The notes beneath the pieces are model-generated. The model made no database searches. It saw only the letters and a program-made list of their open reading frames with translations, and had not been told where the DNA came from. From Streptomyces sp. NK08204 (GTDB lineage Bacteria; Actinomycetota; Actinomycetes; Streptomycetales; Streptomycetaceae), in the NCBI RefSeq assembly GCF_020400585.1, contig NZ_JAINVF010000013.1, positions 1 to 64,000 of the forward strand: a DNA stretch of 64,000 nucleotides. Direction: 5' to 3'. Shown piece by piece: positions 56,977-64,000 of the stretch. A program made the position numbers and the translations under genes. How positions within the stretch are numbered: the stretch's first letter is position 1; every line of letters starts with the position of its first letter.

Positions 56977-58521
56977 TCATCCAGGTGCGCGGCGGTTCTG
57001 CGGACGGCTGACGCGTGGAGCAGGCCCTGCGTGAAGCTCCCCAGGAGCGGTGGGTGTCGACCGTGGAACCCCGCATGCCGCTGCCGGCGGTCGCCGCCGG
57101 CAGCGGCCTTCACGGTGCCGCCAGGCGAGTGGGAAGTAGAGCAGTGTGGAGCCGCCCACGGCGAGGAGGCAGTACGTCACCGCCTGGGTGCCGTTCTGCG
57201 CGTACTGCTGCCAGGCCGCCCAAGCGCAGACGCCCGTCAGGCTCAGGCTGATGAGCGAAAGCGAGAAGGCCCCGCCGGGGATGCGGTACGGACGCTCCAG
57301 TTCCGGCTCGCGTACGCGCAGCGCGATGAGTGCGGCGACCTGCAGCAGCAGCGTGACGTTGGTCAGGAAGACGTCCACGATGATGAGGTTGCCGAAGCTG
57401 CTGAGGCAGAACAGCGCGTAGATCACCGACGAGCTGATGACGGCGACGACCGGCACCTGCCGCTGTGCGCTCCTCCTCGCCAGCCCCGCCGGGAAGTAGC
57501 CGTCCTTCGCCAGCACGAAGGGTATGCGGGCGTTGGAGGCGAGCAGCGCGGAGAACATCGCCACCGAGGCGAACATGCCGCCGACCGTCACCGCGATCTG
57601 CAGCCACGGTCCCGCCAGGGCCTTGGCCACGTCGGAGAAGGAACCGCTCTGCCAGTTCTTCCAGCCGACCGGGCCGGTCGGTCCGACCGCGAGCGAGGCG
57701 AGTGCCGGCAGCAGGTAGCCGACGGCGATGACCACGACCGAGAGGGCGAGCGCCCGCGGCAGGTGCTTGCGCGGGTTCTCCGTCTCGCCGGCGAAGGCCG
57801 AGACACTGTCCCAGCCGCTGTAGTTCCACATGGAGAGGAAGAGCCCGGCACCGAAGGCGTTGCCCACCGACTGGTCCGGCCGGCTGGTCAGTTCCATGGC
57901 CGGGTTCGTGCCGTGGCTGAACAGATGCGCGAAGCCGACGACGCTCAGCAACAGCATCGGGGTGAGGCAGACGATCGCGAAGACGACCGAGAAGTCGCCG
58001 ACCCGGGCCGCGCCCATCAGGTTGACCAGCGTGAAGACGGCGATGACGGCGAGGCAGACGAACCAGTTCAGGTCGAACTGAAGGTGGCCGACGGCGAAGA
58101 GCACGTGCTGGCCCGGCGTGATCCAGGTCGCCATGGGCTGCAGGTAGCTGGTGAACAGAACCGGGTAGACGGCCATGTCCACGAAGCTGCACAGCCAGCC
58201 CAGCACTCCTTGCTGAAACCCCCAGAAGTTCCCCAGCCCGCGCCGCACCCAGTGGTAATAGCCGCCGTCGACGGGGATCGCTGTGCCGAGCTCGGCGCAC
58301 ACCAGCGCGTGCGGGATGCCGTAGATCAGCGGCGTGACGACGATCAGCAGCAGGCCCGTTCCGGGACCGGAGGTGGAGAACAGTTCCTCGATGCCGTAGG
58401 CGCCGCCGGAGACGCTGAAGAAGATCAGCGCCACCAGGGGCGTCAGCTTCACCCGCCTGGGCGGGGACAGCGGCTGAACCACCGGAGCTGCCCCGGTCGG
58501 AACAGCCGGGTTCGGTCGCAT
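56977..58521 (-). CDS. APC-superfamily amino acid or polyamine permease
   Basis: 514 residues with about 12 membrane segments. The first helix region VALIFFSVSGGAYGIEELFS and the second GIPHALVCAELGTAIPVDGG match the APC group that includes PotE/PUT-type polyamine and LAT transporters, with WNYSGWDSVSAFAGETENP near 235. ATG 58521 has GAGGTGAAGA upstream. The C-terminal 45 residues are Arg/Pro-rich and variable. A secreted amine oxidase gene lies 2.8 kb upstream, which would fit polyamine or amine use; this is a weak inference. Confidence 0.88.
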   Translation of the reverse strand: MRPNPAVPTGAAPVVQPLSPPRRVKLTPLVALIFFSVSGGAYGIEELFSTSGPGTGLLLIVVTPLIYGIPHALVCAELGTAIPVDGGYYHWVRRGLGNFWGFQQGVLGWLCSFVDMAVYPVLFTSYLQPMATWITPGQHVLFAVGHLQFDLNWFVCLAVIAVFTLVNLMGAARVGDFSVVFAIVCLTPMLLLSVVGFAHLFSHGTNPAMELTSRPDQSVGNAFGAGLFLSMWNYSGWDSVSAFAGETENPRKHLPRALALSVVVIAVGYLLPALASLAVGPTGPVGWKNWQSGSFSDVAKALAGPWLQIAVTVGGMFASVAMFSALLASNARIPFVLAKDGYFPAGLARRSAQRQVPVVAVISSSVIYALFCLSSFGNLIIVDVFLTNVTLLLQVAALIALRVREPELERPYRIPGGAFSLSLISLSLTGVCAWAAWQQYAQNGTQAVTYCLLAVGGSTLLYFPLAWRHREGRCRRRPPAAACGVPRSTPTAPGELHAGPAPRVSRPQNRRAPG

Positions 58522-58654
58522 TCTTCACCTCGATCAGACAGACGACGACGGGCGACGGGCTGAGCGATTTCTCTCCGCGTCGCCGTAGATCAGCACCACT
58601 GACGAGGGTCGTGCGCCTCCTTGGCCGGAGACCACAGCCGGGCGGACGACCTCG

Positions 58655-60151
58655 TCATGCCCTGGTGTTCCGGGTCCCCGCGGGCGTGAGCCGGCGGCCG
58701 GGCGTCGCACCGGCGGGCGATTCGTCCGGCGCTGCCCGCCTGTCCCCGGCCCGGCGCCGCACGAGTTCGACGGTCTCCCATGACACGCCGGCAAGGGCCA
58801 CCAGCGACAGCAGCAGGTAGAAGACGAAGAGCTTGTGCAGGTCGTCGAGGAAGTACCAGATCGACGCGGTGGCGCTGAACCAGAAGGCGACCAGTGCTCC
58901 GACGCCGCGCCCCCGGCCGCGTACCGCGTGGACGAGGCAGCAGGCGGCGGCCAGTGCCAGCAGGGCGGCGATGGCCATGTAGGACCTGTCCCACCCGACC
59001 TCGGCGCGCCGCAGTTCGGAGTTGACCGCCACGGCCTCGGCCACCGGTCCCCACCCCAGCACGCACGACACGCGTGTCGACCAGGGAAGCGTCGCCAGGC
59101 CGAGCACGCCGGCCGCGATCGCGATCCGGCCGAAGTGGGCGGTGTCGACCAGTTGGCCGTGTGCACACAGCAGGGAAAGCAGGCATCCGAGCAGCGCCAG
59201 TGCTCCGTCGGTGGAAGGGCGCAGCGGGATACGGGGCTTGTCCTGAGGAGCGGCTCGGCCGCCGGACTGCGTGGCTGGGGGCCGTGGCGTGGCGGCCTGG
59301 ACGGTCGGCATCGCGGCCTGTGCCAGGGCGTCGGTGAGGGCTGTGCGCATCTGCTCCGCATCGGCGAACCGTTCCGCCGGATCCTTGCGCAAGGCGCGCA
59401 GGATCGCGCTCTCCACGGCGGGTGGTACCTGGGCCCGGAGCAGGGAGACGGGCTCGGGTTCGGAGTACAGGTGGTGATGCATGACGGCGAACGGCGTTTC
59501 GCCGAGGAAGGGGGGCCGGCCGGTCAGCAGTTCGTGCAGCAGGCAGCCCATCGCGTAGAGGTCGGCCCGGTGGTCGACCTCCATGCCGTTGATCTGTTCC
59601 GGGGAGAGGTAGGCGGGTGTGCCTATCGCCGCACCGCTGGCGGTGATGCGGGTGGCGCCCTCGGTGAACGCCTTGGCGATGCCGAAGTCGAGGACCTTCA
59701 CGGTGCCGGGGCCGGTGAGCATGATGTTCGAGGGTTTGATGTCCCGGTGCACGATGCCGCACTCGTGGCTGTGGCGCAGCGCCTCCAGTACCGCACACGC
59801 CGCGGTGACGGCGTCGGCGACGGGCAGCGGGCCGTCCCGCAGGACGTCGGCGAGGGTGGGGCCCTGGACGTACTCCATGACGAGGTAGGGGCGCGCGCCG
59901 TCCGGGTGTGGCTCTTCGCCGACATCATGGATGGTGGCCACGGCCGGGTGGTTCAGCGCGGCAGCCGCGTGGGCTTCGCGCCGGAAGCGTGCTCGCGCCT
60001 GCGGGTCGTGGGCCAGCGCCGGGGAGAGCAGTTTCACCGCGACCGTGCGGCGCAGCCGTCGGTCCACCCCTCGGTGGACCGTCCCCATGCCGCCGTGGCC
60101 GAGCTTTTCGACCAGCTCGTAACGGCCGTCGAGTATGGATTCCCGCCCCAC
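58655..60151 (-). CDS. Ser/Thr protein kinase with C-terminal membrane domain, no PASTA repeats
   Basis: 498 residues. The kinase domain (about 8-275) is complete: GHGGMGTVHRG, catalytic Lys in VAVKLLSP, IVHRDIKPSN, VLDFGIAK and GTPAYLSPEQ. A Pro/Gln linker is followed by four to five membrane segments (about 315-460; GALALLGCLLSLLCAHG, IAAGVLGLATLPW, MAIAALLALAAACCLVHAV, VFYLLLSLVALAGV), an uncommon layout because most actinobacterial kinases have one membrane helix and a sensor outside. GTG start at 60151 with GGGGAGG five bases upstream. Target and signal unknown. Confidence 0.9.
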   Translation of the reverse strand: MGRESILDGRYELVEKLGHGGMGTVHRGVDRRLRRTVAVKLLSPALAHDPQARARFRREAHAAAALNHPAVATIHDVGEEPHPDGARPYLVMEYVQGPTLADVLRDGPLPVADAVTAACAVLEALRHSHECGIVHRDIKPSNIMLTGPGTVKVLDFGIAKAFTEGATRITASGAAIGTPAYLSPEQINGMEVDHRADLYAMGCLLHELLTGRPPFLGETPFAVMHHHLYSEPEPVSLLRAQVPPAVESAILRALRKDPAERFADAEQMRTALTDALAQAAMPTVQAATPRPPATQSGGRAAPQDKPRIPLRPSTDGALALLGCLLSLLCAHGQLVDTAHFGRIAIAAGVLGLATLPWSTRVSCVLGWGPVAEAVAVNSELRRAEVGWDRSYMAIAALLALAAACCLVHAVRGRGRGVGALVAFWFSATASIWYFLDDLHKLFVFYLLLSLVALAGVSWETVELVRRRAGDRRAAPDESPAGATPGRRLTPAGTRNTRA

Positions 60152-60285
60152 TCATGCCTCCCCGTGGTCCAGATTCCGGCGCAGCTTATGTCGTGATCTC
60201 GACGGACCGATCAGCACTGCCCGGCGGCCGGGGCGCTGAGCAGGCGTTGACGTGGCCGTCCAGCCGGGCCTGATGGCGAGCATCG

Positions 60286-60825
60286 TCAGGCGGTCACGCC
60301 GTGCAGCAGGATCGCGTTGATGAAGTCCGGGGCCTGGCGGGCGCCCATGTGGCCTTCGAGCGTCAGCTCCCAGGCGGTCTCGGCCAGGCCGCAGAACGTC
60401 GAGGCCAGCCAGGTGGCCGGCATGTCGCCCCTCAGCAGCCCGGCGTTCTGGCCGCGTTCGACGAGCGAGACGGTCCGCCTGAAGATCGCCCCGGCCCGCT
60501 CGCTGGCCTCGGGCACGCCCAGGACATCGGGCTCGACGTAGACGAAATTCCACAGCTGGGCGAACGGCGTGTACTCGGCGACCACTGCGGCCAGCACCTG
60601 CTCCACGGGCGCGGTGTCGGCTTCGGCCTGGGCCAGGACCCGGTCGCAGTCGTCCAGGATCTTCTCCGCCATCGCCTGGACCAACACCTGGCGGGTGGGG
60701 AACAAGCGGAGCAGGGTGGCCCGGCTGATCCCCGCTCGGGCAGCGATGACCTGCATCGACGCCCCCCGGTCCTTGGCGAGGACCGCCGTTGCTGACTCCA
60801 GTACCTCCGCCGCGGGGATACGCAT
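60286..60825 (-). CDS. TetR family regulator
   Basis: 179 residues. The HTH is at about residues 20-50 (MQVIAARAGISRATLLRLFP, then TRQVLVQAM). The C-terminal domain is helical and carries FVYVEPDVLGVPEASER. ATG 60825. A perfect 20-base palindrome (60850-60869) is 24 bases upstream and is the likely autoregulatory operator. Its target beyond itself is unclear: the kinase gene lies downstream on the same strand and the amine oxidase gene is divergent, 467 bases beyond the palindrome. Confidence 0.9.
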   Translation of the reverse strand: MRIPAAEVLESATAVLAKDRGASMQVIAARAGISRATLLRLFPTRQVLVQAMAEKILDDCDRVLAQAEADTAPVEQVLAAVVAEYTPFAQLWNFVYVEPDVLGVPEASERAGAIFRRTVSLVERGQNAGLLRGDMPATWLASTFCGLAETAWELTLEGHMGARQAPDFINAILLHGVTA

Positions 60826-60849
60826 GTAGCGTCATCTCCAATGTCTCTT

Positions 60850-60869
60850 TTGAAGCATCATTGCTTCAA
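60850..60869. promoter_or_regulatory. Perfect 20-base palindrome, TetR-type operator
   Basis: TTGAAGCA-TCAT-TGCTTCAA is symmetric in all eight positions of each arm. It lies just upstream of the TetR gene start in the only AT-rich patch of the region. Confidence 0.8.
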
Positions 60870-61336
60870 TGTATGCTCTGCTGCGTCAGTGGGATTGTAC
60901 TGAAGGGGGTGCCTCTGTTGTCCCGCGGCCTGACCGGCTCTGCGGCCAACCGCAGTGCTGCACCGTCTCCTCGTCGCAGCCCGCCGGGCTTTCGTGGCGG
61001 GGACCCCGGCCTCCAGCAGGGCGGCCGGGCCACCGCACGAGACTGTTCTGCACTCTGCGCCGACGACGTCGCACAGATGCGGCGTCACTGATGCACCTGC
61101 CCGTTCCGGCCATGCTCCAACGGCCGGCGAGTGGCAACTGACCGCCTGCACGGTCGCCGGCTCCGCGTAGCGGGCGGTCGGATCGGACGCCGGACACACG
61201 CATCGGCCTCGACGCGGCCCGCGACACGAGCGCCGCTGCCGCTCAGGCCTGGTCGGCTTCGTTCCCGCAGCGCGCCGCGCAGGCCGGGCGTTCCTCGCCC
61301 ACGCTCGTAGCAGCCAGACCACAGTTAGGCATACCC
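60870..61336. other. 467 bases between TetR operator and amine oxidase gene: no gene seen
   Basis: Open frames are Arg/Pro/Cys-rich and not believable proteins. The amine oxidase promoter is probably near the 3' end; TTAGGCAT lies 9 bases before its start, without a consensus ribosome-binding site. Confidence 0.45.
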
Positions 61337-62725
61337 ATGACCATGCACCGTCGATCCTTCCTGCAGAGCGCGAGCCTGGGCGCCGCGCTCACCCCTCTGG
61401 CCGCCTGCAGGGTCGGTCCGGCCGATGAGGGCTCCACATCGGCCTCGTCCGACCGTCACAAGGTGATCGTCGTCGGAGCCGGGATCAGCGGTCTGGCCGC
61501 GGCCCGCCGCCTCGCCGACCAGGGTGAGGACGTGGTGGTCCTCGAGGCGCGCAACCGGATCGGTGGCCGCATCTGGACCAGCGAGAAATGGGCCGGCGTC
61601 CCGCTCGACCTCGGCGCCTCCTGGATCCACGGCATCGACAACAACCCGATCGCCGCACTGGCCGCGAAGGCCAAGGCGCGGACGGTCGTGACCGACCCCG
61701 ACAGCTCCACCGACTACCTGCCCGACGGCAGCGAGGCCGGCGACGCCCAGGAAAGGGCGATCGAGCGCTGGCAGACCAAGATGGAGGACGCTCTCGCCGC
61801 GTACCAGGACAACGCGGACAGCGACGCGTCGGTGCGCAGCGTCGTGGAGCGCGCCCTGCACTGGTCCTCACTGTCCGACCACGACAAGGCCCTGGCCTCC
61901 TTCGGGCTCAACGACTACGAGCACGAGTACTCGGGCAGCGTGAACCAGATGTCGGCCCTGTACTTCGACAGCGGCGCGGACATCAAGGGCAAGGACGTGC
62001 TGTTCCCTGGCGGCTACCGCCAGATCACCGATCTGCTCGCCTCCGGGCTGTCCATCCGCACCGGGCACGTGGTCGAGCACATCGACTGGGACTCGAGCGG
62101 TGTCACCGTCACCACCGACAAGGGCACCTTCGACGCCGACCATGTGGTGGTGACGCTGCCGCTCGGTGTCCTGCAGAGCGGCGCGGTCACGTTCGGGCCC
62201 GGTCTGCCCGCGGGCAAGCGCACCGCCATCGCCAAGCTCGGTACGGGCGTCCTCAACAAGTGCTACCTGCGGTTCCCCGAGGTGTTCTGGCCGGACACCG
62301 ACTGGATGACCTATGTGCCGGAGGTGGACGGGTACGGCCGGTGGGAACAGTGGATCAACATCACCCGCCCCACCGGCAAGCCGGTGCTGCTCGGCTTCAA
62401 CGCCGCCGACTTCGGCCGTACGATCGAAGGCTGGAGCGACACCCGGATCGTCGACAGCGCCATGGGAACGCTGAGAACCGTCTTCGGCAGCGACATCCCC
62501 GCCCCGCTCGACTACCAGATCACCCGCTGGGCATCCGACCCGTACGCGCGAGGCTCGTACTCGTACAACAGGATCGGCTCCACGCCGGCCATGCGTGACC
62601 ATCTCGCCGCGAGCGTCGACAAGCGTGTGCACTTCGCCGGCGAGGCGACGCACCGCGCCTCGTACCAGACCGTCCACGGCGCCTACCTCTCAGGAATCCG
62701 CGCCGCGAAGGAAATCGCGGACTGA
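61337..62725 (+). CDS. Exported FAD-dependent amine oxidase
   Basis: 462 residues. The start has a twin-Arg-like signal (MHRRSFLQSASLGAAL) ending in a lipobox (LTPLAAC), so it is probably a Tat-exported lipoprotein. FAD motif KVIVVGAGISGLAAARRLAD begins near residue 40, VVVLEARNRIGGRIWT and GASWIHGIDNNP follow, and the C-terminal FAD motif is HFAGEATHRASYQTVHGAYL, then SGIRAAKEI. This matches the polyamine/flavin monoamine oxidase family. Length is normal. Substrate unproven; an APC permease gene nearby would fit amine catabolism. Confidence 0.9.
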   Translation: MTMHRRSFLQSASLGAALTPLAACRVGPADEGSTSASSDRHKVIVVGAGISGLAAARRLADQGEDVVVLEARNRIGGRIWTSEKWAGVPLDLGASWIHGIDNNPIAALAAKAKARTVVTDPDSSTDYLPDGSEAGDAQERAIERWQTKMEDALAAYQDNADSDASVRSVVERALHWSSLSDHDKALASFGLNDYEHEYSGSVNQMSALYFDSGADIKGKDVLFPGGYRQITDLLASGLSIRTGHVVEHIDWDSSGVTVTTDKGTFDADHVVVTLPLGVLQSGAVTFGPGLPAGKRTAIAKLGTGVLNKCYLRFPEVFWPDTDWMTYVPEVDGYGRWEQWINITRPTGKPVLLGFNAADFGRTIEGWSDTRIVDSAMGTLRTVFGSDIPAPLDYQITRWASDPYARGSYSYNRIGSTPAMRDHLAASVDKRVHFAGEATHRASYQTVHGAYLSGIRAAKEIAD

Positions 62726-63002
62726 AAGAGCCGGCCCCGGGCGGCGCCCACGCCCGCTGCATCCGCCAACGGCCGGCCCCCACCCCCACGGACGCGGCGC
62801 CGCCTGGGCCCCCACCGGGGCGTCCGCGAGCCGCCCACACTCCGCGCCGTCCGGACCGGCGCCTGCCCCACCTGCCACCGCGGCACCTCCATCCCCCTAC
62901 CACCCGACCAAGCACGACCAGTGCTTCCTGATCAAACGAACCAAGTGTCGGTCTCCGGCGCACTCTGCACGGACCCCGACCCGACGGGAGGAACGACAAC
63001 GC

Positions 63003-63269
63003 ATGGGCATCATCAGCTGGATCATCCTCGGCCTGTTCGCCGGAGGCATCGCCAAGACACTGCTGCCCGGCCGTAGCCCGGGCGGCCTGTTCGCCACCAC
63101 TCTCACCGGCGTCGCGGGCGCCTTCGTCGGTGGCTGGCTCTCCGCCCGCTTCCTCGACCGCCCGGTGGAGGAAGACTTCTTCGACCTCTACACCTGGGGC
63201 GCCGCGATCGCCGGTTCCCTGGTGCTGCTCATCGCTTACCGCAGCCTGGCCGGCAACTCCCGCGACTGA
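63003..63269 (+). CDS. GlsB/YeaQ/YmgE family small membrane protein
   Basis: 88 residues with three membrane segments (ISWIILGLFAGGIAKTLLPG, FATTLTGVAGAFVGGWLSAR, TWGAAIAGSLVLLIAYRSLA). The pattern G-x-I-A-K-x-L-x-P-G and the G-x3-G repeats define this transglycosylase-associated/stress family. ATG 63003 with GGAGGAAC upstream. Such proteins are often induced by envelope or osmotic stress; the exact role is unknown. Confidence 0.88.
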   Translation: MGIISWIILGLFAGGIAKTLLPGRSPGGLFATTLTGVAGAFVGGWLSARFLDRPVEEDFFDLYTWGAAIAGSLVLLIAYRSLAGNSRD

Positions 63270-63492
63270 CACGCGGTTGCGGTGGGGCTCGCCGAAGACA
63301 CCGTCGTCCGGGCAGGCGTTCCCCAACGGTCCCTGCCGTCCCCCACGTTCCTGACCACCGGCGGTACGACCACCGGCGCCACGATGAACTGGCGGCAACG
63401 GGACGGCGTGCGAGGCCCGTTCGGCCCATGGCTTGATATCGATCGGGCAACGGGTCTCGCGCTACCCCGGGTGACGCGCGTAGAAACCTGTC

Positions 63493-64000
63493 ATGCATAA
63501 ATCACTGCGGATCGCGGCCGTCACCGCCGCCTGCGCCCTCGCCGGTGGCGCCCTCTACGGGGCCGGAGCGGCCACCGCCGACCAGACGACGGCGAACTCG
63601 ACCCAGGAGCCGTACAACATCGGCCTCCTGGTCAAGGACATCGACACCTACTACGGCACCCACGCCGACGCGAGCGGCGTCTACCAGGCCTCCCCGGACA
63701 GCCAGTACGCCCAGGACCTGGCGGACATCGACGCCGACGCCATGCGCTACATCGACAAGGCGGCCCGCAAGGCCCAGCACCGGGGCGAGAAGCCCGCCGT
63801 CGTCTTCGACATCGACGACACGCTGCTGCTCAGCCTCGACTACGAGAAGCGCTACAACTACACGTTCAACCCGGCCACGTGGGCCGACTACGTGAACCGC
63901 GCCGACCGCCCGGCGGTCTTCGGCAGCCCCGAGCTGGTGCGGTACGCCGAGTCCAAGGGCGTAGAGGTCTTCTACAACTCCGGGCTCGGCGAGTCCCAGC
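63493..64000 (+). CDS. Secreted HAD-family acid phosphatase, 5' part (3' end outside window)
   Basis: The first 169 codons of an exported phosphatase. Signal peptide MHKSLRIAAVTAACALAGGA with cleavage near ATADQ. The HAD motif I, VVFDIDDTLLLSLDYE, with the nucleophile Asp at about residue 106, is present; motif II Ser in VFYNSGLGE follows near 162. This is the class B/acid phosphatase-like HAD group of Streptomyces. No ribosome-binding site is obvious and TAGAAA lies 7 bases before the ATG. Together with PhoX and the nuclease it makes three secreted phosphorus-releasing enzymes in this window, though no PHO box was seen here. Confidence 0.88.
   Translation, partial: MHKSLRIAAVTAACALAGGALYGAGAATADQTTANSTQEPYNIGLLVKDIDTYYGTHADASGVYQASPDSQYAQDLADIDADAMRYIDKAARKAQHRGEKPAVVFDIDDTLLLSLDYEKRYNYTFNPATWADYVNRADRPAVFGSPELVRYAESKGVEVFYNSGLGESQ

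Noticed and set aside
60886..61322. Short open frames before the amine oxidase gene
   Set aside because: Arg/Cys/Pro-rich products without start signals or family resemblance.

Overview
High-GC actinobacterial chromosome, almost certainly Streptomyces. G or C dominates third codon positions, and GTG/TTG starts and ATGA/GTGA gene overlaps are common. The backbone order is pgi, pgl-opcA-zwf-tal-tkt, ctaB, ctaA, suf operon, dapD, which from memory is the order around the second pentose-phosphate cluster of S. coelicolor. About 60 protein-coding genes are supported, and the two at the window edges (pgi, secreted HAD phosphatase) are cut. No rRNA, complete tRNA or CRISPR array was seen.

Region by region. 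1-4.2 kb: end of pgi, then a PadR regulator / ABC ATPase / FtsX permease operon. 4.3-11 kb: an alpha-glucoside uptake block (stand-alone binding protein, GH13 alpha-glucosidase, AglE/F/G-type importer) without its own regulator or ATPase gene. 11-18.3 kb (minus strand): lamin-tail-domain secreted protein, then pgl-opcA-zwf-tal-tkt, covering the oxidative branch and the transketolase/transaldolase steps of the pentose phosphate pathway. 18.7-25 kb: heme O and heme A synthases (ctaB, ctaA) with an amidohydrolase, an ABC-2 exporter and an AAC(3)-type acetyltransferase. 25.1-31.8 kb: sufR-sufB-sufD-Rieske-sufC-sufS-sufU-sufT, the Fe-S cluster assembly operon, with a CAAC-N6-GTTG operator lying on the sufR promoter and start codon and an iron-box-like site upstream. 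31.9-35.9 kb: glutamine-dependent NAD synthetase, an SMR efflux protein with its TetR regulator and two perfect operators, and dapD.

36-40.5 kb looks like an accessory insertion zone: a frameshifted gene, snapalysin without its usual LysR partner, a 23-bp tRNA-Arg-like 3' end (probable attachment-site scar), an orphan SUKH immunity protein, an IS110-family transposase remnant and a VOC protein. 40.6-47.9 kb: a dapA-family gene, a three-gene operon of uncharacterised proteins (one Cys-rich), a secreted nuclease, a large unknown protein, and a Tat-secreted PhoX phosphatase behind a PHO box. 48-64 kb: two MFS exporters, TetR regulators, a two-domain TerD protein, a uronate-dehydrogenase-like enzyme, small enzymes, an APC permease, a membrane Ser/Thr kinase, a secreted amine oxidase, a GlsB-type membrane protein and a secreted HAD phosphatase.

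The most interesting non-gene signals are the leaderless sufR promoter/operator, two palindromic repeats translated in frame inside the N-termini of sufD and ctaB, the twin operators overlapping the SMR start codon, the inverted 11-mers in the alpha-glucosidase promoter region, the PHO box, and the attachment-site scar. Statements about family behaviour come from general knowledge; no database search was run.
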